A stretch of 64,000 bases of DNA from Anabaena sp. WA102 (GCF_001277295.1 NZ_CP011456.1:1364001-1428000), one strand, 5' to 3'; positions 8,660 through 17,740 are shown, counted from the stretch's first letter. Notes: a model not told the origin generated them from the sequence alone. A program made the numbers and translations.

Positions 8660-9421
8660 TTAGCCCTCTTCATCATCACCAAAATCTGGTTCAACACCAA
8701 GAGCGCGTAATTGTGCTGCTAATCTTTCTGCACGTCTTCTTTCTTTCTCCCCTTGTTTTCTTTCCCGTTCTGCCGGTGTGAGAACCCAGTTACCTGAAGC
8801 ATCATACCAGCGTAACCACTGCCGTTCAATGCCTTGATAGACACCTTGCCACAGTCCCAAACCTAATTCAATATCATTTAGCCATACACGCAGTTGATTG
8901 ATTTCCAATTCAGCATAACTACTTCCCTGTAACTGAAATGCTCTTAACTGGTCAGTGTAACGGTCAAAAACTAGATAATAGGGTACTCTTAAAACTCGTT
9001 CGTAAACTTCCCACTTAGTTGGAGGTTGACTAGCATCTCGTAGGGTTCTCCCTAAATCTTCTTTTTCTGTTCCTGGTGAAATAAATTCTACCACTACAAA
9101 AGGATTAACGCCTTCTTGCCAAACTACATAACTCAGCCGCAGTTCTTTTTGTGCATACAACCTGGGGACATCAACGACAGCGAACCAGTCAGGGCGTTTA
9201 TACCATAATGGATGATGAACATCGTAGTAAAGATTTAAGTCTGTGGCGATAAATACCTGATTTTCCGGGAACTTTGACGGACAAAAAGTTTCCCGTAATA
9301 ACTGCGGTTGTAAAAGATGAAATTCGTCTGGCAACCCGGGTTCCTCTGGATCTTCGCTAGGTAAATCATACATTGTCGGTAGGAATTCCTTAGCAGAACG
9401 CGGTGGGTCTGTTTGATACAT
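8660..9421 (-). CDS. Uma2 family (DUF820) putative endonuclease, long form
   Basis: This 253-residue protein carries the DUF820/Uma2 fold, a PD-(D/E)XK-like nuclease domain greatly expanded in cyanobacteria. The signature pieces are KRPDWFAVVDVPR (about residue 80), NPFVVVEFISPGTEKEDLG (about 105) and WEVYERVLRVPYYLVFD (about 136). A basic, helical C-terminal tail (RERKQGEKERRRAERLAAQLRALG) is typical of the longer subgroup. The cellular role of the family is not established. Two further Uma2 genes lie at 10470 and 54499; they are much shorter and not close paralogues. Confidence 0.85.
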   Translation of the reverse strand: MYQTDPPRSAKEFLPTMYDLPSEDPEEPGLPDEFHLLQPQLLRETFCPSKFPENQVFIATDLNLYYDVHHPLWYKRPDWFAVVDVPRLYAQKELRLSYVVWQEGVNPFVVVEFISPGTEKEDLGRTLRDASQPPTKWEVYERVLRVPYYLVFDRYTDQLRAFQLQGSSYAELEINQLRVWLNDIELGLGLWQGVYQGIERQWLRWYDASGNWVLTPAERERKQGEKERRRAERLAAQLRALGVEPDFGDDEEG

Positions 9422-9453
9422 AACGGCTGCAAAAAAGAAATGTCAACTTCACT

Positions 9454-9548
9454 ATCAATACCTTGTCCATTTTCTGCTTTGTTGGGTTAAGCGACAGCGC
9501 AACCCAACAAATGCGTTGGGTTTCATGCTTCAACCCAACCTACAAATC
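9454..9548. repeat. MITE family C (atcaataccttgtcca end), truncated copy
   Basis: It starts with the end sequence atcaataccttgtcca and shares the core ttaagcgacagcgcaacccaac...catgcttcaacccaacctac with the complete copy at 48252-48378. The right terminal repeat is missing here. Confidence 0.75.
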
Positions 9549-9696
9549 GGATCATCTGTCAGGCCAATAACTGGATCTAAGTTTAAGGTGACGGTATTCA
9601 TTAACACTAAATTAGTACATTTGTTCTAATAAAATGATATTTTCAAAAGTAGAGAATTTTTCTTAGTAAAATTAAAAATTTACTGAAGTGTTAGGT

Positions 9697-9702
9697 TATA
9701 AT
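9697..9702 (+). promoter_or_regulatory. Possible -10 box upstream of the small secreted peptide gene
   Basis: A perfect tataat lies about 100 bases before the small ORF at 9806. No good -35 hexamer is visible at 16-18 bases spacing, so this is weak evidence in AT-rich DNA. Confidence 0.3.
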
Positions 9703-9805
9703 AACTAATGAAATACTGTATCAACAGAAATTTCATCATCCAATGGTTTATGGATGATGTTAAAATTGATGATTATCAAATTACACAAGAGAAAGGAAGA
9801 TACTT

Positions 9806-9919
9806 ATGAACCGTGTTTTTGTCTTGCTTTGTTTGGCTTTAATAGCTACTAGTTTTGTAAGCCTAGCTGTTACAGCCAAGTCCGTAGAATCTGTTGTTAC
9901 TCAGTTAAAACTGAAGTAA
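9806..9919 (+). CDS. Small secreted or membrane peptide, 37 residues
   Basis: ATG 9806 is preceded by AAAGGAAG with good spacing. The 37-residue product is a signal-peptide-like hydrophobic segment (NRVFVLLCLALIATSFVSLA) followed by a short polar tail ending in QLKLK. A strong hairpin with a seven-T run lies about 85 bases downstream (10003-10040), so the region has its own terminator and looks like a short monocistronic transcript. I do not recognise a family. It could equally be a small RNA gene with an incidental frame, but the ribosome binding site and the coherent signal peptide favour translation. Confidence 0.55.
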   Translation: MNRVFVLLCLALIATSFVSLAVTAKSVESVVTQLKLK

Positions 9920-10002
9920 ATTCAAAATATACATTTCGACAATAACGTGACGTTTCTCGCAAAAACATCTATATTGTCTTCTGTATCAAACTTAACCTTA
10001 CT

Positions 10003-10040
10003 AGGGGTGGACTGCTCTGATAGAGGCCTCCCCTTTTTTT
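10003..10040 (+). terminator. Rho-independent terminator
   Basis: The stem aggggtgg / cctcccct with one T-T mismatch and a loop of about 15 bases is followed directly by seven T residues. It would end the transcript of the small peptide gene at 9806. Confidence 0.75.
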
Positions 10041-10129
10041 ATTGAGTTACTTAATATAATACACTGGCTCTCTACCGTCGTCAAGTAGTTTATATAAAAT
10101 ATTTTTCTCTCTGTTCTTTCTCGTTCCTA

Positions 10130-10261
10130 GTCTCTGACTAGGAATGCAGTTGATGAGGCTCTGCCTCAAGTACCAGCACAAAATCGGGTAAAATGGCTTG
10201 TATTCTAGGATTGGAGGCAGAGCCTCCTGGTAGGCATTCCCAGTCGGAGTCTGGGAACGAG
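10130..10261. mobile_element. MITE-like element with 28-bp imperfect inverted ends
   Basis: The left end ctcgttcctagtctctgact and right end agtcggagtctgggaacgag are inverted copies with a few mismatches; inside is a second inversion gaggctctgcctc / ggaggcagagcctcc. This ctcgttccc...gggaacgag element is a familiar type in cyanobacterial genomes. It has no coding capacity. Confidence 0.8.
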
Positions 10262-10469
10262 CAATTATCTACGGTTTAATTTCATTCTAAAATAACTAAA
10301 ATAAAACATGGTTAAATATGTAAAATGAATGCTCTTGGTCAAATTGTAGTGGCTGCATATACATAATATAAAAATGAGATTAAACTTATCTATGCTCGCT
10401 TATAACCATCCTTCCCTTTAGAAGTCGCTGCAATTTGAATAATTTTGAATTTACAAAGGTAGGTAAATT

Positions 10470-11087
10470 ATGCTTCAAGCCTTACCAAAAATAGTAACTT
10501 TTGCAGAATTTATAGAATGGCTACCTGATAAGGGACGCTATGAATTACATGATGGAGTAATTGTTGAAATGAATCCACCCGTAGGTTTTCATGAAGATAT
10601 TATTTGTTTTTTAGCTGAGAGAATCACGGCTGAGTATTTACGATTGAATTTACCGTATGGAATCCCAAAAACCACTTTTGTGAAAACACCAGGAAGCGAA
10701 TCCAGCTATTTACCAGATGTGTTAGTAATCAATAGAAACATTCTAGCAACTGACCCAAACTGGAGAAAATCAGCAGTAATTTCTGAACCTGATTCGATTC
10801 CTTTAGTTATTGAAGTTGTGAGTACAAATTGGCAAGATGATTATTATAAAAAGCTGGGAGATTATGAAAGATTAGGTATTGCTGAATATTGGATTGTGGA
10901 TTATTTAGCACTGGGAAGTAAAAGGTTTATTGGTAGTCCTAAACAACCAACTATTCCTATTCATCAACTGATAGATAGAGAATACCAAATTAGTCAATTT
11001 ACAGGTAGTGAATTGATAGTATCATCAACTTTCCCAGAATTAAAGTTGACTGCTGAACAAATTTTTAAAGCTGGTAATATTAATTAA
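10470..11087 (+). CDS. Uma2 family (DUF820) putative endonuclease
   Basis: This 205-residue Uma2 protein begins with TFAEFIEWLPDKGRYELHDG, the usual N-terminal strand-helix. The core is SSYLPDVLVINR (about residue 77), the acidic strand SIPLVIEVVSTNWQDDY (about 109) and a C-terminal KLGDYERLGIAEYWIVDY. The D...EV pair matches the PD-(D/E)XK-like active site of the family. AGGTAGG lies 8 bases before ATG 10470. Whether these proteins cut DNA in the cell is unknown. It has no operon partner: a family-B MITE follows, then the convergent flv1. Confidence 0.9.
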   Translation: MLQALPKIVTFAEFIEWLPDKGRYELHDGVIVEMNPPVGFHEDIICFLAERITAEYLRLNLPYGIPKTTFVKTPGSESSYLPDVLVINRNILATDPNWRKSAVISEPDSIPLVIEVVSTNWQDDYYKKLGDYERLGIAEYWIVDYLALGSKRFIGSPKQPTIPIHQLIDREYQISQFTGSELIVSSTFPELKLTAEQIFKAGNIN

Positions 11088-11144
11088 ACCTTCCTGCCTG
11101 AGTTTTTCCAATTTCTGTAAAACACTGTTTACTTTTTTATGTAT

Positions 11145-11235
11145 AGGACTTACGCAAAATATCTCTCAAACCCTCATTTCTCTGTGAACTCTGTGCCTCT
11201 GTGGTTCGTTTTTCCATGACTTGTGCGTAAGTCCT
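11145..11235. repeat. MITE family B, copy 2 (best-preserved ends)
   Basis: The ends aggacttacgca and tgcgtaagtcct are perfect 12-bp inverted repeats; the core is the reverse complement of the copy at 6614. It lies in the gap between the convergent Uma2 and flv1 genes. Confidence 0.85.
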
Positions 11236-11297
11236 AATGTAGAAATATTTATCTGGAATCTGCTGTACATTTAGGTGGGCAATGCCCACCCTACTGT

Positions 11298-13004
11298 TTA
11301 ATAATAACTCGCGGATTTGCGATAATGTACCGCTGTGACAGCATCTTGATTTAAGACTTTACCATCATCAACAGTGGCATAAACTAACCAATGATCACCA
11401 GATTCCATCCGACTTTGGACAGAACATTCCAAATACGCTAAAGCACCATTGAGAATAATCCCGCCATTGTTGGCTTCTTGAATGTCCAAACCTGCAAATC
11501 TATCTTGTCCAGGGGCGTAAACTTTCATAAATTGCTTACGAATTTCTTTCCCTTCCGCCAAGATATTGACTACAAATTTGTTATTTGTATAGGATAAGGA
11601 TTCCATAGCTCGTTCTTTAGCTACCGCAATGGTTAAACCAGGAGGATTAAAACTGGCTTGTGTTACCCAAGATGCTAACATTCCCGTTTTAACATCACCT
11701 TGAGTGGCTGTAACCACACATATAGAACCAACAATCCGCCCTACAGCTTGTTCGACATTACTTGCTGGTTGTTTAGCGACAACTGATTTTTTGGCGGCGC
11801 GTTTCAATGCTTGGGCAAAGTCAGTTCCTGCTTCTTCGCAGGTTTGTAAAGTGACTTCATTAGGTTTGAATTTAACGCGAATGGTGTCAAATCCAAATCT
11901 GTAACCTGCGTCTTTGAGTTTACTTTCGATTAAATCAACGGCTTCTCCACTCCAACCAAAAGAACCAAATACACCGGCTAATTTATTGTTAGTTGCGGTA
12001 GAAAGGACAATTCCTAAAGCTGTTTGGACTGGTGTGGGTGCGTGTCCTCCTAATGTGGGTGAACCTATGACGAAACCGGCGGATTTTGCAATTGCGGCTT
12101 TGATTTCTTGGGGTTCGGTAAATTCGCAGTTAATGGCTTCGACACTGACACCGGCTTTAGTGATACCGCGAGCGATCGCCTGTGCTAAAGTTGCAGTATT
12201 GCCATAAGCTGAGGCATAAATTAAAGCCACTGTCATATCAGCGGAAGTTTGCTGTTTAGTCCATTCCCGATAGCCTTTGGTGATGTCAATTAAACCATAG
12301 CGCACCATTGGTCCATGACCAGTAGCGTACATTCGCACCGGCAAATCTGCCAATTTCTCCAAAGCCGTTTCGATTTGTCTGGCGTGAGGTGCCATTAAAC
12401 AGTCAAAATAATAGCGTCTATCTTCGTTAAATACTTCCCAACCTTCATCAAAAACTTGATCTGAGCAAATATGCGCTCCAAATAGTTTATCAGAAAACAA
12501 AATTTCCGTTTGTGGGTCCCAGGTACAAAGTTCGTCCGCGTAACGGGGGTTAGGTGTGGGAATAAATTGTAAATGATGGCCTTTTCCTAAATCGAGGGTA
12601 TCTTCTCCCCGCATAACCAAAATTTGTAAATCGTCTTTTTCCAAAGCTGCGCGTAAATTTATCGCCCCTGGGTTAGAACAAACAAAGGTAATTTGGGGGG
12701 CGATTTCCAGTAATGCTTTTAATGTTGCGGCGCGGTTGGGGTTAACGTGACCAAGAATTACATAATCGAGTTTTTTGACATCAAACCGCTGTTGTAATGC
12801 TGCGAGATAAATTTCGGTAAAAGTTTCGCCAGGGGGGTCAACAAGGGCATTTTTATCGCCTTGGATGAGATAAGAATTAGCCGTTGTTCCCTTAGCTAAA
12901 GCATATTCAATTTCAAATCTTAATCTAGCCCAACTGCGCGATCGCAATATTATGGTATCTGTACCAATGGGCAATATTTGCACGTCACGGGGTTTAGTGG
13001 TCAT
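11298..13004 (-). CDS. flv1B: Flavodiiron protein Flv1 type (probably Flv1B)
   Basis: This 568-residue class-C flavodiiron protein has a metallo-beta-lactamase-like domain (about 1-250), a flavodoxin domain (about 258-400, YASAYGNTATLAQA) and a C-terminal flavin-reductase domain (about 420-568). With Flv3 it reduces O2 to water with photosynthetic electrons. The diiron site is degenerate: the canonical H-x-E-x-D-H reads HVNPNR, the next His is replaced in PNPRYAD, the bridging Asp aligns with Lys in SDKLFG, and only the final TGHG His remains. Such loss is typical of Flv1 and Flv2. Adjacency to flv3 without a gene between, as all0177-all0178 of Anabaena 7120, argues for the heterocyst pair Flv1B/Flv3B; that subtype is inference. 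Confidence 0.88.
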   Translation of the reverse strand: MTTKPRDVQILPIGTDTIILRSRSWARLRFEIEYALAKGTTANSYLIQGDKNALVDPPGETFTEIYLAALQQRFDVKKLDYVILGHVNPNRAATLKALLEIAPQITFVCSNPGAINLRAALEKDDLQILVMRGEDTLDLGKGHHLQFIPTPNPRYADELCTWDPQTEILFSDKLFGAHICSDQVFDEGWEVFNEDRRYYFDCLMAPHARQIETALEKLADLPVRMYATGHGPMVRYGLIDITKGYREWTKQQTSADMTVALIYASAYGNTATLAQAIARGITKAGVSVEAINCEFTEPQEIKAAIAKSAGFVIGSPTLGGHAPTPVQTALGIVLSTATNNKLAGVFGSFGWSGEAVDLIESKLKDAGYRFGFDTIRVKFKPNEVTLQTCEEAGTDFAQALKRAAKKSVVAKQPASNVEQAVGRIVGSICVVTATQGDVKTGMLASWVTQASFNPPGLTIAVAKERAMESLSYTNNKFVVNILAEGKEIRKQFMKVYAPGQDRFAGLDIQEANNGGIILNGALAYLECSVQSRMESGDHWLVYATVDDGKVLNQDAVTAVHYRKSASYY

Positions 13005-13024
13005 TGGTAATTGGTAATTGGTTA

Positions 13025-13114
13025 AGACTTACATAAGTGTCACGGAATAACGAACCACGGAGGCACAGAGGTCACAGAGAAATGAAGGTTTGAGAGATAT
13101 TTTGCATAAGTCCT
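13025..13114. repeat. MITE family B, copy 3, inside an STRR run
   Basis: Ends agacttacataa and ttgcataagtcct enclose the shared core (cggaataacgaaccacgga...gagaaatgaaggttt). Heptamer-type ttggtaatt repeats flank it on both sides, so it seems to have landed in a repeat between flv3 and flv1. Confidence 0.8.
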
Positions 13115-13195
13115 ATTGGTAATTGGGAAAAACTTTTACCCCTCTCGTAAGGGAACGAGGAAGTTCCCCTGTTCCCTATTCCCTGTTCCCTTTTT

Positions 13196-14920
13196 TTAAT
13201 AGTGGTTTCCTACTTTGCGGTGGTGTACTGCTGTCATGGCATCGGGGTTTGATACTCTACCGGCGTAGGCTGTGCTGTATACTGCCCAATGATCGCCACA
13301 ATCCATGCGGCTGACAACTTCGCATTCTATGTATGCTAGGGCATCGGTGAGGATGGGTGCGCCGTTTTCGGCAGGTTGGGTTTTGACTCCTTGAAAACGA
13401 TCTGCACCAGGAGCAAATCTTTTTAAGAAGTGTTTCATTAATGGTTGATAGTTGCCTTCTTCGAGTACATTGAGGACGAAGCGATCGCCTACTTGCATGA
13501 GTGATTCTATGGCTCGATCTTTGGCGACGGCGATGGAAAAGCCCAGGGGTTTGAAACTGGCTTGACTTACCCAGGAAGCTAACATGGCGCTGGATACGTC
13601 GTCTTTTTTGGCTGTGATGATATATAAACCACCGCTAATTCTTCCCAAGGCTTTATCTAAATCAGCCGCAAGGGATTTCATGGCTTTGATGCTTTTGTCT
13701 CTTGTCACCCATTGTCCTAAGTCTGTACCCGCTTCTTCACACTTTTTATAGGTGTTGGCTGTGGGTGTGTCCCGAATTTCAATGACGGGGAAAGCGATAT
13801 TTAAGCCTAAAGCCCGGAATTTATTTAATAGGGGATAGGTGGGTTCATCATCTCCTCCACCGGTTTCAAAAATACCAATTGCTTGTTTTTCTTTGGCAGA
13901 ACCTAAAACGGTGCTGAGGGCGGCTTGAATGTTAGAATTGCCTGAAGTTGGGGGCATTCCTACAACTAAGCCTGTACAACGTCCTACCAGTTCCCGCAGT
14001 TCTTGTAATTCGTTGACGCTGGCTAAATCTACTATTTCGACAGCGACACCAGTTTTTGTCATCCCGTTAGCAATAGATTGGGCAATGCGATCGCCAAAAC
14101 CGTACTCGGAGACGTAAAATATCCCTACAGGGGTTTCCGCTTTGGTTTGTCCTTGACTCCAACTGCGATAACGTCCGGTTAATTCTTCAACATTATGGTA
14201 TAGTAGGGGTCCGTGTCCGGTGGCAATCATGCGAATTGTTTTCAATTCTCCCATGCGCTTCATTGCGGACAGGACGGAACGGGCATTTGGACCCATTAAA
14301 CAATCGTAGTAATATTGAAAATCGGCTTCTATTGCTGCTAAATTGTCATCAAAGGTACTTTCTGAGCAGTAATGTAACCCAAAAGCGTCGCAGGTGTAGA
14401 GAATTTGGGTTTTGTGGTCAAAGCTGAAAATGGTATCCGGCCAGTGTAAATTAGGAGCTATGACAAATTCAAATTCGTGCCCATTTCCTAAATCTAGGCG
14501 ATCGCCATTTTTGACAATTTTGCGGTTAAATGGTTGATGTACCATGTCCTCCAAAAACTGAATTGCCACTTTTGACGCAACTACAGTTATATGAGGAGCG
14601 AGTTGTAGTAAGTCTTTTACTAAACCGCTGTGATCTGGTTCAGTGTGACTAACAATTAAATAATCAATATCTTGGGGATTAATTAAACCGGTGAGAGTAT
14701 CAAAATAAAGTTTGCGAAACTTTTCATGGGAAGTATCAACCAGGGCGATTTTTTCCCCCCGAATCAGAAAAGAGTTGTAGGTTGTACCATTTTGTAAACC
14801 AAACTCAATATCAAAGCGATCGCGCTCCCAATCTAAAGACCGAATTGCGGTAGTATCTTCACTAATCTCTACAGTATTTATAGTCAGACGCTTTTCTAGT
14901 TTCTCGGTAAGCAATACCAT
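13196..14920 (-). CDS. flv3B: Flavodiiron protein Flv3 type (probably Flv3B)
   Basis: This 574-residue protein has the same three-domain class-C layout as its neighbour: lactamase-like, flavodoxin (YVSEYGFGDRIAQSIA) and flavin reductase. Here the diiron ligands are intact: VSHTEPDHSG supplies H-x-E-x-D-H, then LHWPD gives His, CDAFG gives Asp and ATGHGP gives His. The pair therefore follows the rule that one partner has a canonical and the other a degenerate centre. It lies upstream of flv1 on the same strand, 191 bases apart, with a MITE in the gap. A 109-base spacer separates it from divergent coaX. The B subtype is inferred from gene adjacency. Confidence 0.9.
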   Translation of the reverse strand: MVLLTEKLEKRLTINTVEISEDTTAIRSLDWERDRFDIEFGLQNGTTYNSFLIRGEKIALVDTSHEKFRKLYFDTLTGLINPQDIDYLIVSHTEPDHSGLVKDLLQLAPHITVVASKVAIQFLEDMVHQPFNRKIVKNGDRLDLGNGHEFEFVIAPNLHWPDTIFSFDHKTQILYTCDAFGLHYCSESTFDDNLAAIEADFQYYYDCLMGPNARSVLSAMKRMGELKTIRMIATGHGPLLYHNVEELTGRYRSWSQGQTKAETPVGIFYVSEYGFGDRIAQSIANGMTKTGVAVEIVDLASVNELQELRELVGRCTGLVVGMPPTSGNSNIQAALSTVLGSAKEKQAIGIFETGGGDDEPTYPLLNKFRALGLNIAFPVIEIRDTPTANTYKKCEEAGTDLGQWVTRDKSIKAMKSLAADLDKALGRISGGLYIITAKKDDVSSAMLASWVSQASFKPLGFSIAVAKDRAIESLMQVGDRFVLNVLEEGNYQPLMKHFLKRFAPGADRFQGVKTQPAENGAPILTDALAYIECEVVSRMDCGDHWAVYSTAYAGRVSNPDAMTAVHHRKVGNHY

Positions 14921-15029
14921 AACGCCCCTCTTTAATAAATTGAGTATTTATGCCTTGCTCTTATTGTGGCACGGGTTGAATATTAATTTTTCTTAAAAAA
15001 CATATACCTCAGTTAAGAAAATTAAAACT

Positions 15030-15845
15030 GTGAACAATCATCCTCAGTCAAAAGACCAACAGCGTCTTTCCATAGTCCTAATTGTGGGCAATTCCCGCCT
15101 TCATTGGGCATTATTCATAGATAAAACCCTATACTCAACTGGGGACATATTTCATCTATCTGCATCTATTATCCAACAATTAGCTCAATGTCCAACCTTA
15201 GATAATTGGCTGACAGCGATTTCTCTACCTAACAATCTTCCCATTATTCCAGATTATCCTATACCCCTGATTCTCGCTTCTGTCGTTCCTAGTCAAACCG
15301 CACTGTGGCAAAGTTACCCTCATTTGCGTCTGATTACTTTAGAAGATGTACCATTAGAGAGAATGTATCCCACATTAGGAATTGATAGGGCTTTAGCGGT
15401 ATGGGGTGCGGGAATAACTTGGGGATTTCCCACATTAGTAATTGATGCTGGTACAGCATTGACTTTTACAGGTGCAGACAATCATCAATGCTTTGTTGGT
15501 GGGGCAATTTTGCCGGGTTTAGGGTTACAATTTGCCAGTTTAGGGCAAGAAACCGGACAATTACCATTATTAAAACCTGGTTTAATGATATCTTTACCAC
15601 TACATTTTGCCATGAATACATCAGATGCAATTCAAAGTGGCGTAATTTACACTTTATTAAGTGGGATAAAGGATTTTATTGAGGCTTGGTGGCGGTTATT
15701 TCCTGGTAGTCAGGTTGTAATGACTGGTGGTGATAGTAATTTATTGAAAACCTATCTTTATCAACAAGTTCCAGATATAGCAGAACGATTAATTGTAGAT
15801 AATTATTTGATATTTCAGGGAATTGGAAATATAGTGATTAGGTAA
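15030..15845 (+). CDS. coaX: Type III pantothenate kinase CoaX
   Basis: CoaX phosphorylates pantothenate in the first step of CoA synthesis. The 271-residue protein has the ASKHA fold with phosphate-binding VGNSRLHWALF near the N-terminus (a G-N-S/T-R variant), GIDRALAVWGA (about residue 116), VIDAGTALTFT (about 136) and GGAILPGLGLQFASL (about 157), plus a late VVMTGGDS loop. The start is GTG 15030. The protein is divergent in the usual DxGNT motif, where VGNSR replaces it, as is common in cyanobacterial versions. It is transcribed away from flv3. Confidence 0.9.
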   Translation: MNNHPQSKDQQRLSIVLIVGNSRLHWALFIDKTLYSTGDIFHLSASIIQQLAQCPTLDNWLTAISLPNNLPIIPDYPIPLILASVVPSQTALWQSYPHLRLITLEDVPLERMYPTLGIDRALAVWGAGITWGFPTLVIDAGTALTFTGADNHQCFVGGAILPGLGLQFASLGQETGQLPLLKPGLMISLPLHFAMNTSDAIQSGVIYTLLSGIKDFIEAWWRLFPGSQVVMTGGDSNLLKTYLYQQVPDIAERLIVDNYLIFQGIGNIVIR

Positions 15846-15920
15846 TAAATCTCTAAAACTCGGCTCTACCGTATCAGGAACAGATTTTTCCGAATCAACA
15901 CCTAACCTCTTAACAAGTTT

Positions 15921-15953
15921 AGATCCCCGACTTCTTTGAGAAGTCGGGGATCT
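15921..15953. repeat. agatccccgacttct perfect hairpin
   Basis: A 15-bp perfect stem with a 3-base ttg loop lies between coaX and cobW. It is a copy of the dispersed palindrome also at 2641, 17521 and 29471. It could end coaX transcription, but no T tract follows. Confidence 0.8.
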
Positions 15954-16001
15954 GGGTTTGACGATATATGGTAAAATTGAATTCAAAACCACACAGAAAA
16001 C

Positions 16002-17051
16002 ATGGCTACAAAAATCCCCGTTACCGTCATCACAGGCTTCTTAGGAAGCGGTAAAACCAGCATTATCCGTCACCTCCTCCAAAACAACCAAGGACGACGG
16101 ATAGCAGTATTAGTCAACGAATTTGGCGAACTGGGGATAGATGGAGAATTATTGAAATCCTGTCAAATTTGCCCTGAAGATGAAACAGAAGCAAATCCAG
16201 AAACTAACATATTTGAACTGACAAACGGCTGTTTATGCTGCACGGTTCAAGAGGAATTTTACCCGACAATGCGGGAATTAATTAAACGCCGCGATAGCAT
16301 AGATTATATTATCATTGAAACCTCTGGTTTAGCATTACCAAAACCCTTAATTAAAGCCTTTCGTTGGCAAGAAATCCGCAACGCTGCTACAGTAGATGCA
16401 GTAATTACAGTAGTAGATTGTGCCGCAGTTGCAGCGGGAACATTTGCTAGTGATTTAGATGCGATCGCCGCCCAACGCCAAGAAGATGATAGTCTAGAAC
16501 ATGAAACACCATTACAAGAATTGTTTGAAGATCAACTTGCTTGTGCTGATTTAGTAATTTTGAATAAAACTGATTTGGTTGATAGTGAAACACAAGCACA
16601 AGTCCTAGAATTAGTCAAGGATGAATTACCTAGAGTTGTGAAAATTGTCTCTAGTGATTATGGTAAATTAGATCCATCTATCTTATTAGGATTTGCTGCC
16701 GCAGTTGAAGATAATTTAGATGATCGTCCTAGTCATCACGACACAGAAGAAGACCATGATCATGATGATGAAATTAACTCAACTCACGTGATTTTAGACC
16801 GGACATTTGACCCCGAAAAACTACAAGCAACATTAGAAAAGCTGGCACAAGAACAAGAAATATACAGAATTAAAGGTTTTGTGGCGGTTGCTAATAAACC
16901 CATGCGGTTAGTTATGCAAGGTGTGGGAAATAGATTTGATAAATTTTATGATCGTCCTTGGAAAGTAGAAGAAGCAAAACAAACCAGTTTAGTTTTTATC
17001 GGTCGTAATTTACAATCTTCAGCAATAGAATCTCAATTAGTAGCTTTGTAA
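16002..17051 (+). CDS. cobW: CobW/COG0523 family metal-chaperone GTPase
   Basis: This 349-residue G3E GTPase has the P-loop GFLGSGKTS (residue 12 on), the metal-binding GCLCC motif at about residue 76, ETSGLALP (switch region), and NKTDL for guanine recognition. A His/Asp-rich stretch SHHDTEEDHDHDDE at about 244 suggests metal binding. COG0523 proteins deliver metals such as Co or Zn; in cyanobacteria this subgroup is usually called CobW and linked to cobalamin synthesis, but no cob gene lies next to it here. Its stop is followed after one base by the ATG of an ABA4-like gene, so the two are likely co-translated. Confidence 0.88.
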   Translation: MATKIPVTVITGFLGSGKTSIIRHLLQNNQGRRIAVLVNEFGELGIDGELLKSCQICPEDETEANPETNIFELTNGCLCCTVQEEFYPTMRELIKRRDSIDYIIIETSGLALPKPLIKAFRWQEIRNAATVDAVITVVDCAAVAAGTFASDLDAIAAQRQEDDSLEHETPLQELFEDQLACADLVILNKTDLVDSETQAQVLELVKDELPRVVKIVSSDYGKLDPSILLGFAAAVEDNLDDRPSHHDTEEDHDHDDEINSTHVILDRTFDPEKLQATLEKLAQEQEIYRIKGFVAVANKPMRLVMQGVGNRFDKFYDRPWKVEEAKQTSLVFIGRNLQSSAIESQLVAL

Positions 17052-17052
17052 T

Positions 17053-17514
17053 ATGAATATCACAGATTTGTTTAACGTTGCCAATCTTTTTGTTTTGCCT
17101 TTTTGGGCTTTAATGATTTTATTGCCTAACTGGAATATCACCCGCAAGGTAATGGAATCTTATTTACCTTTTGTAGTTTTAGCGGGTGCATATTTGTACT
17201 TATTTGTTACCAGTATTACCCCAGAAAACGCCGCAGCTTTATCAAATCCTCAATTAGCAGATATAGCCAAGTTTTTTAGTAATGAAACTGCTGCTGCTAC
17301 AGGCTGGATTCACTTTTTGGTTATGGATTTATTTGTTGGTAGATGGATTTATTGGCAAGGTCAAAAAACCGGAATTTGGACAATTCACTCGATAGCTTTG
17401 TGTTTATTTGCAGGTCCTTTAGGTGTCCTTTCTCATATTTTCACCTATTGGATTACCAAGGCTTTTTCTAAAGATTCTGAAGGTGTGACAGCCACACAAA
17501 AAGCAGAAGTTTAG
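17053..17514 (+). CDS. ABA4-like (DUF4281) membrane protein
   Basis: This 153-residue protein has four predicted membrane segments and the diagnostic GWIHFLVMDLFVGRWIYWQG run (about residues 95-114), with FAGPLGVLSHIF in the last helix. Plant ABA4 is needed for neoxanthin synthesis; bacterial homologues are not assigned a reaction. The gene begins 1 base after cobW ends, so it is translationally coupled to it. The functional link between a metal chaperone and this protein is unknown. A hairpin repeat begins 6 bases after its stop. Confidence 0.88.
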   Translation: MNITDLFNVANLFVLPFWALMILLPNWNITRKVMESYLPFVVLAGAYLYLFVTSITPENAAALSNPQLADIAKFFSNETAAATGWIHFLVMDLFVGRWIYWQGQKTGIWTIHSIALCLFAGPLGVLSHIFTYWITKAFSKDSEGVTATQKAEV

Positions 17515-17520
17515 GAATTT

Positions 17521-17553
17521 ATATCCCCGACTTCTTGGAGAAGTCGGGGATAT
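17521..17553. repeat. atatccccgacttct perfect hairpin
   Basis: A 15-bp stem with a 3-base loop. Compared with the copy at 15921, the outer arm changed from agat/atct to atat/atat on both sides, so pairing is preserved. It lies directly after the ABA4-like gene. Confidence 0.8.
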
Positions 17554-17705
17554 GCGTATCCTAGAAACCTTGTAGAGACGATCTTAGCCCCCTCATCGCT
17601 TGCGGGTTGGGGGTGGGGTTCTTGTTCCGGGTTTGATGACAATTTGCTGTCAATACAATCTATGGGGTTAATAAGTAGGTTGGCGTTGAAAATTGTCGTT
17701 ATAGC

Positions 17706-17740
17706 CAGGCAAGAGGCAAGAGGCAAGAGGCAAGAGTAAA
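17706..17740. repeat. STRR heptamer array (ggcaaga unit)
   Basis: A short run of four to five ggcaaga units, the same heptamer as the long array at 30240. Confidence 0.85.
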
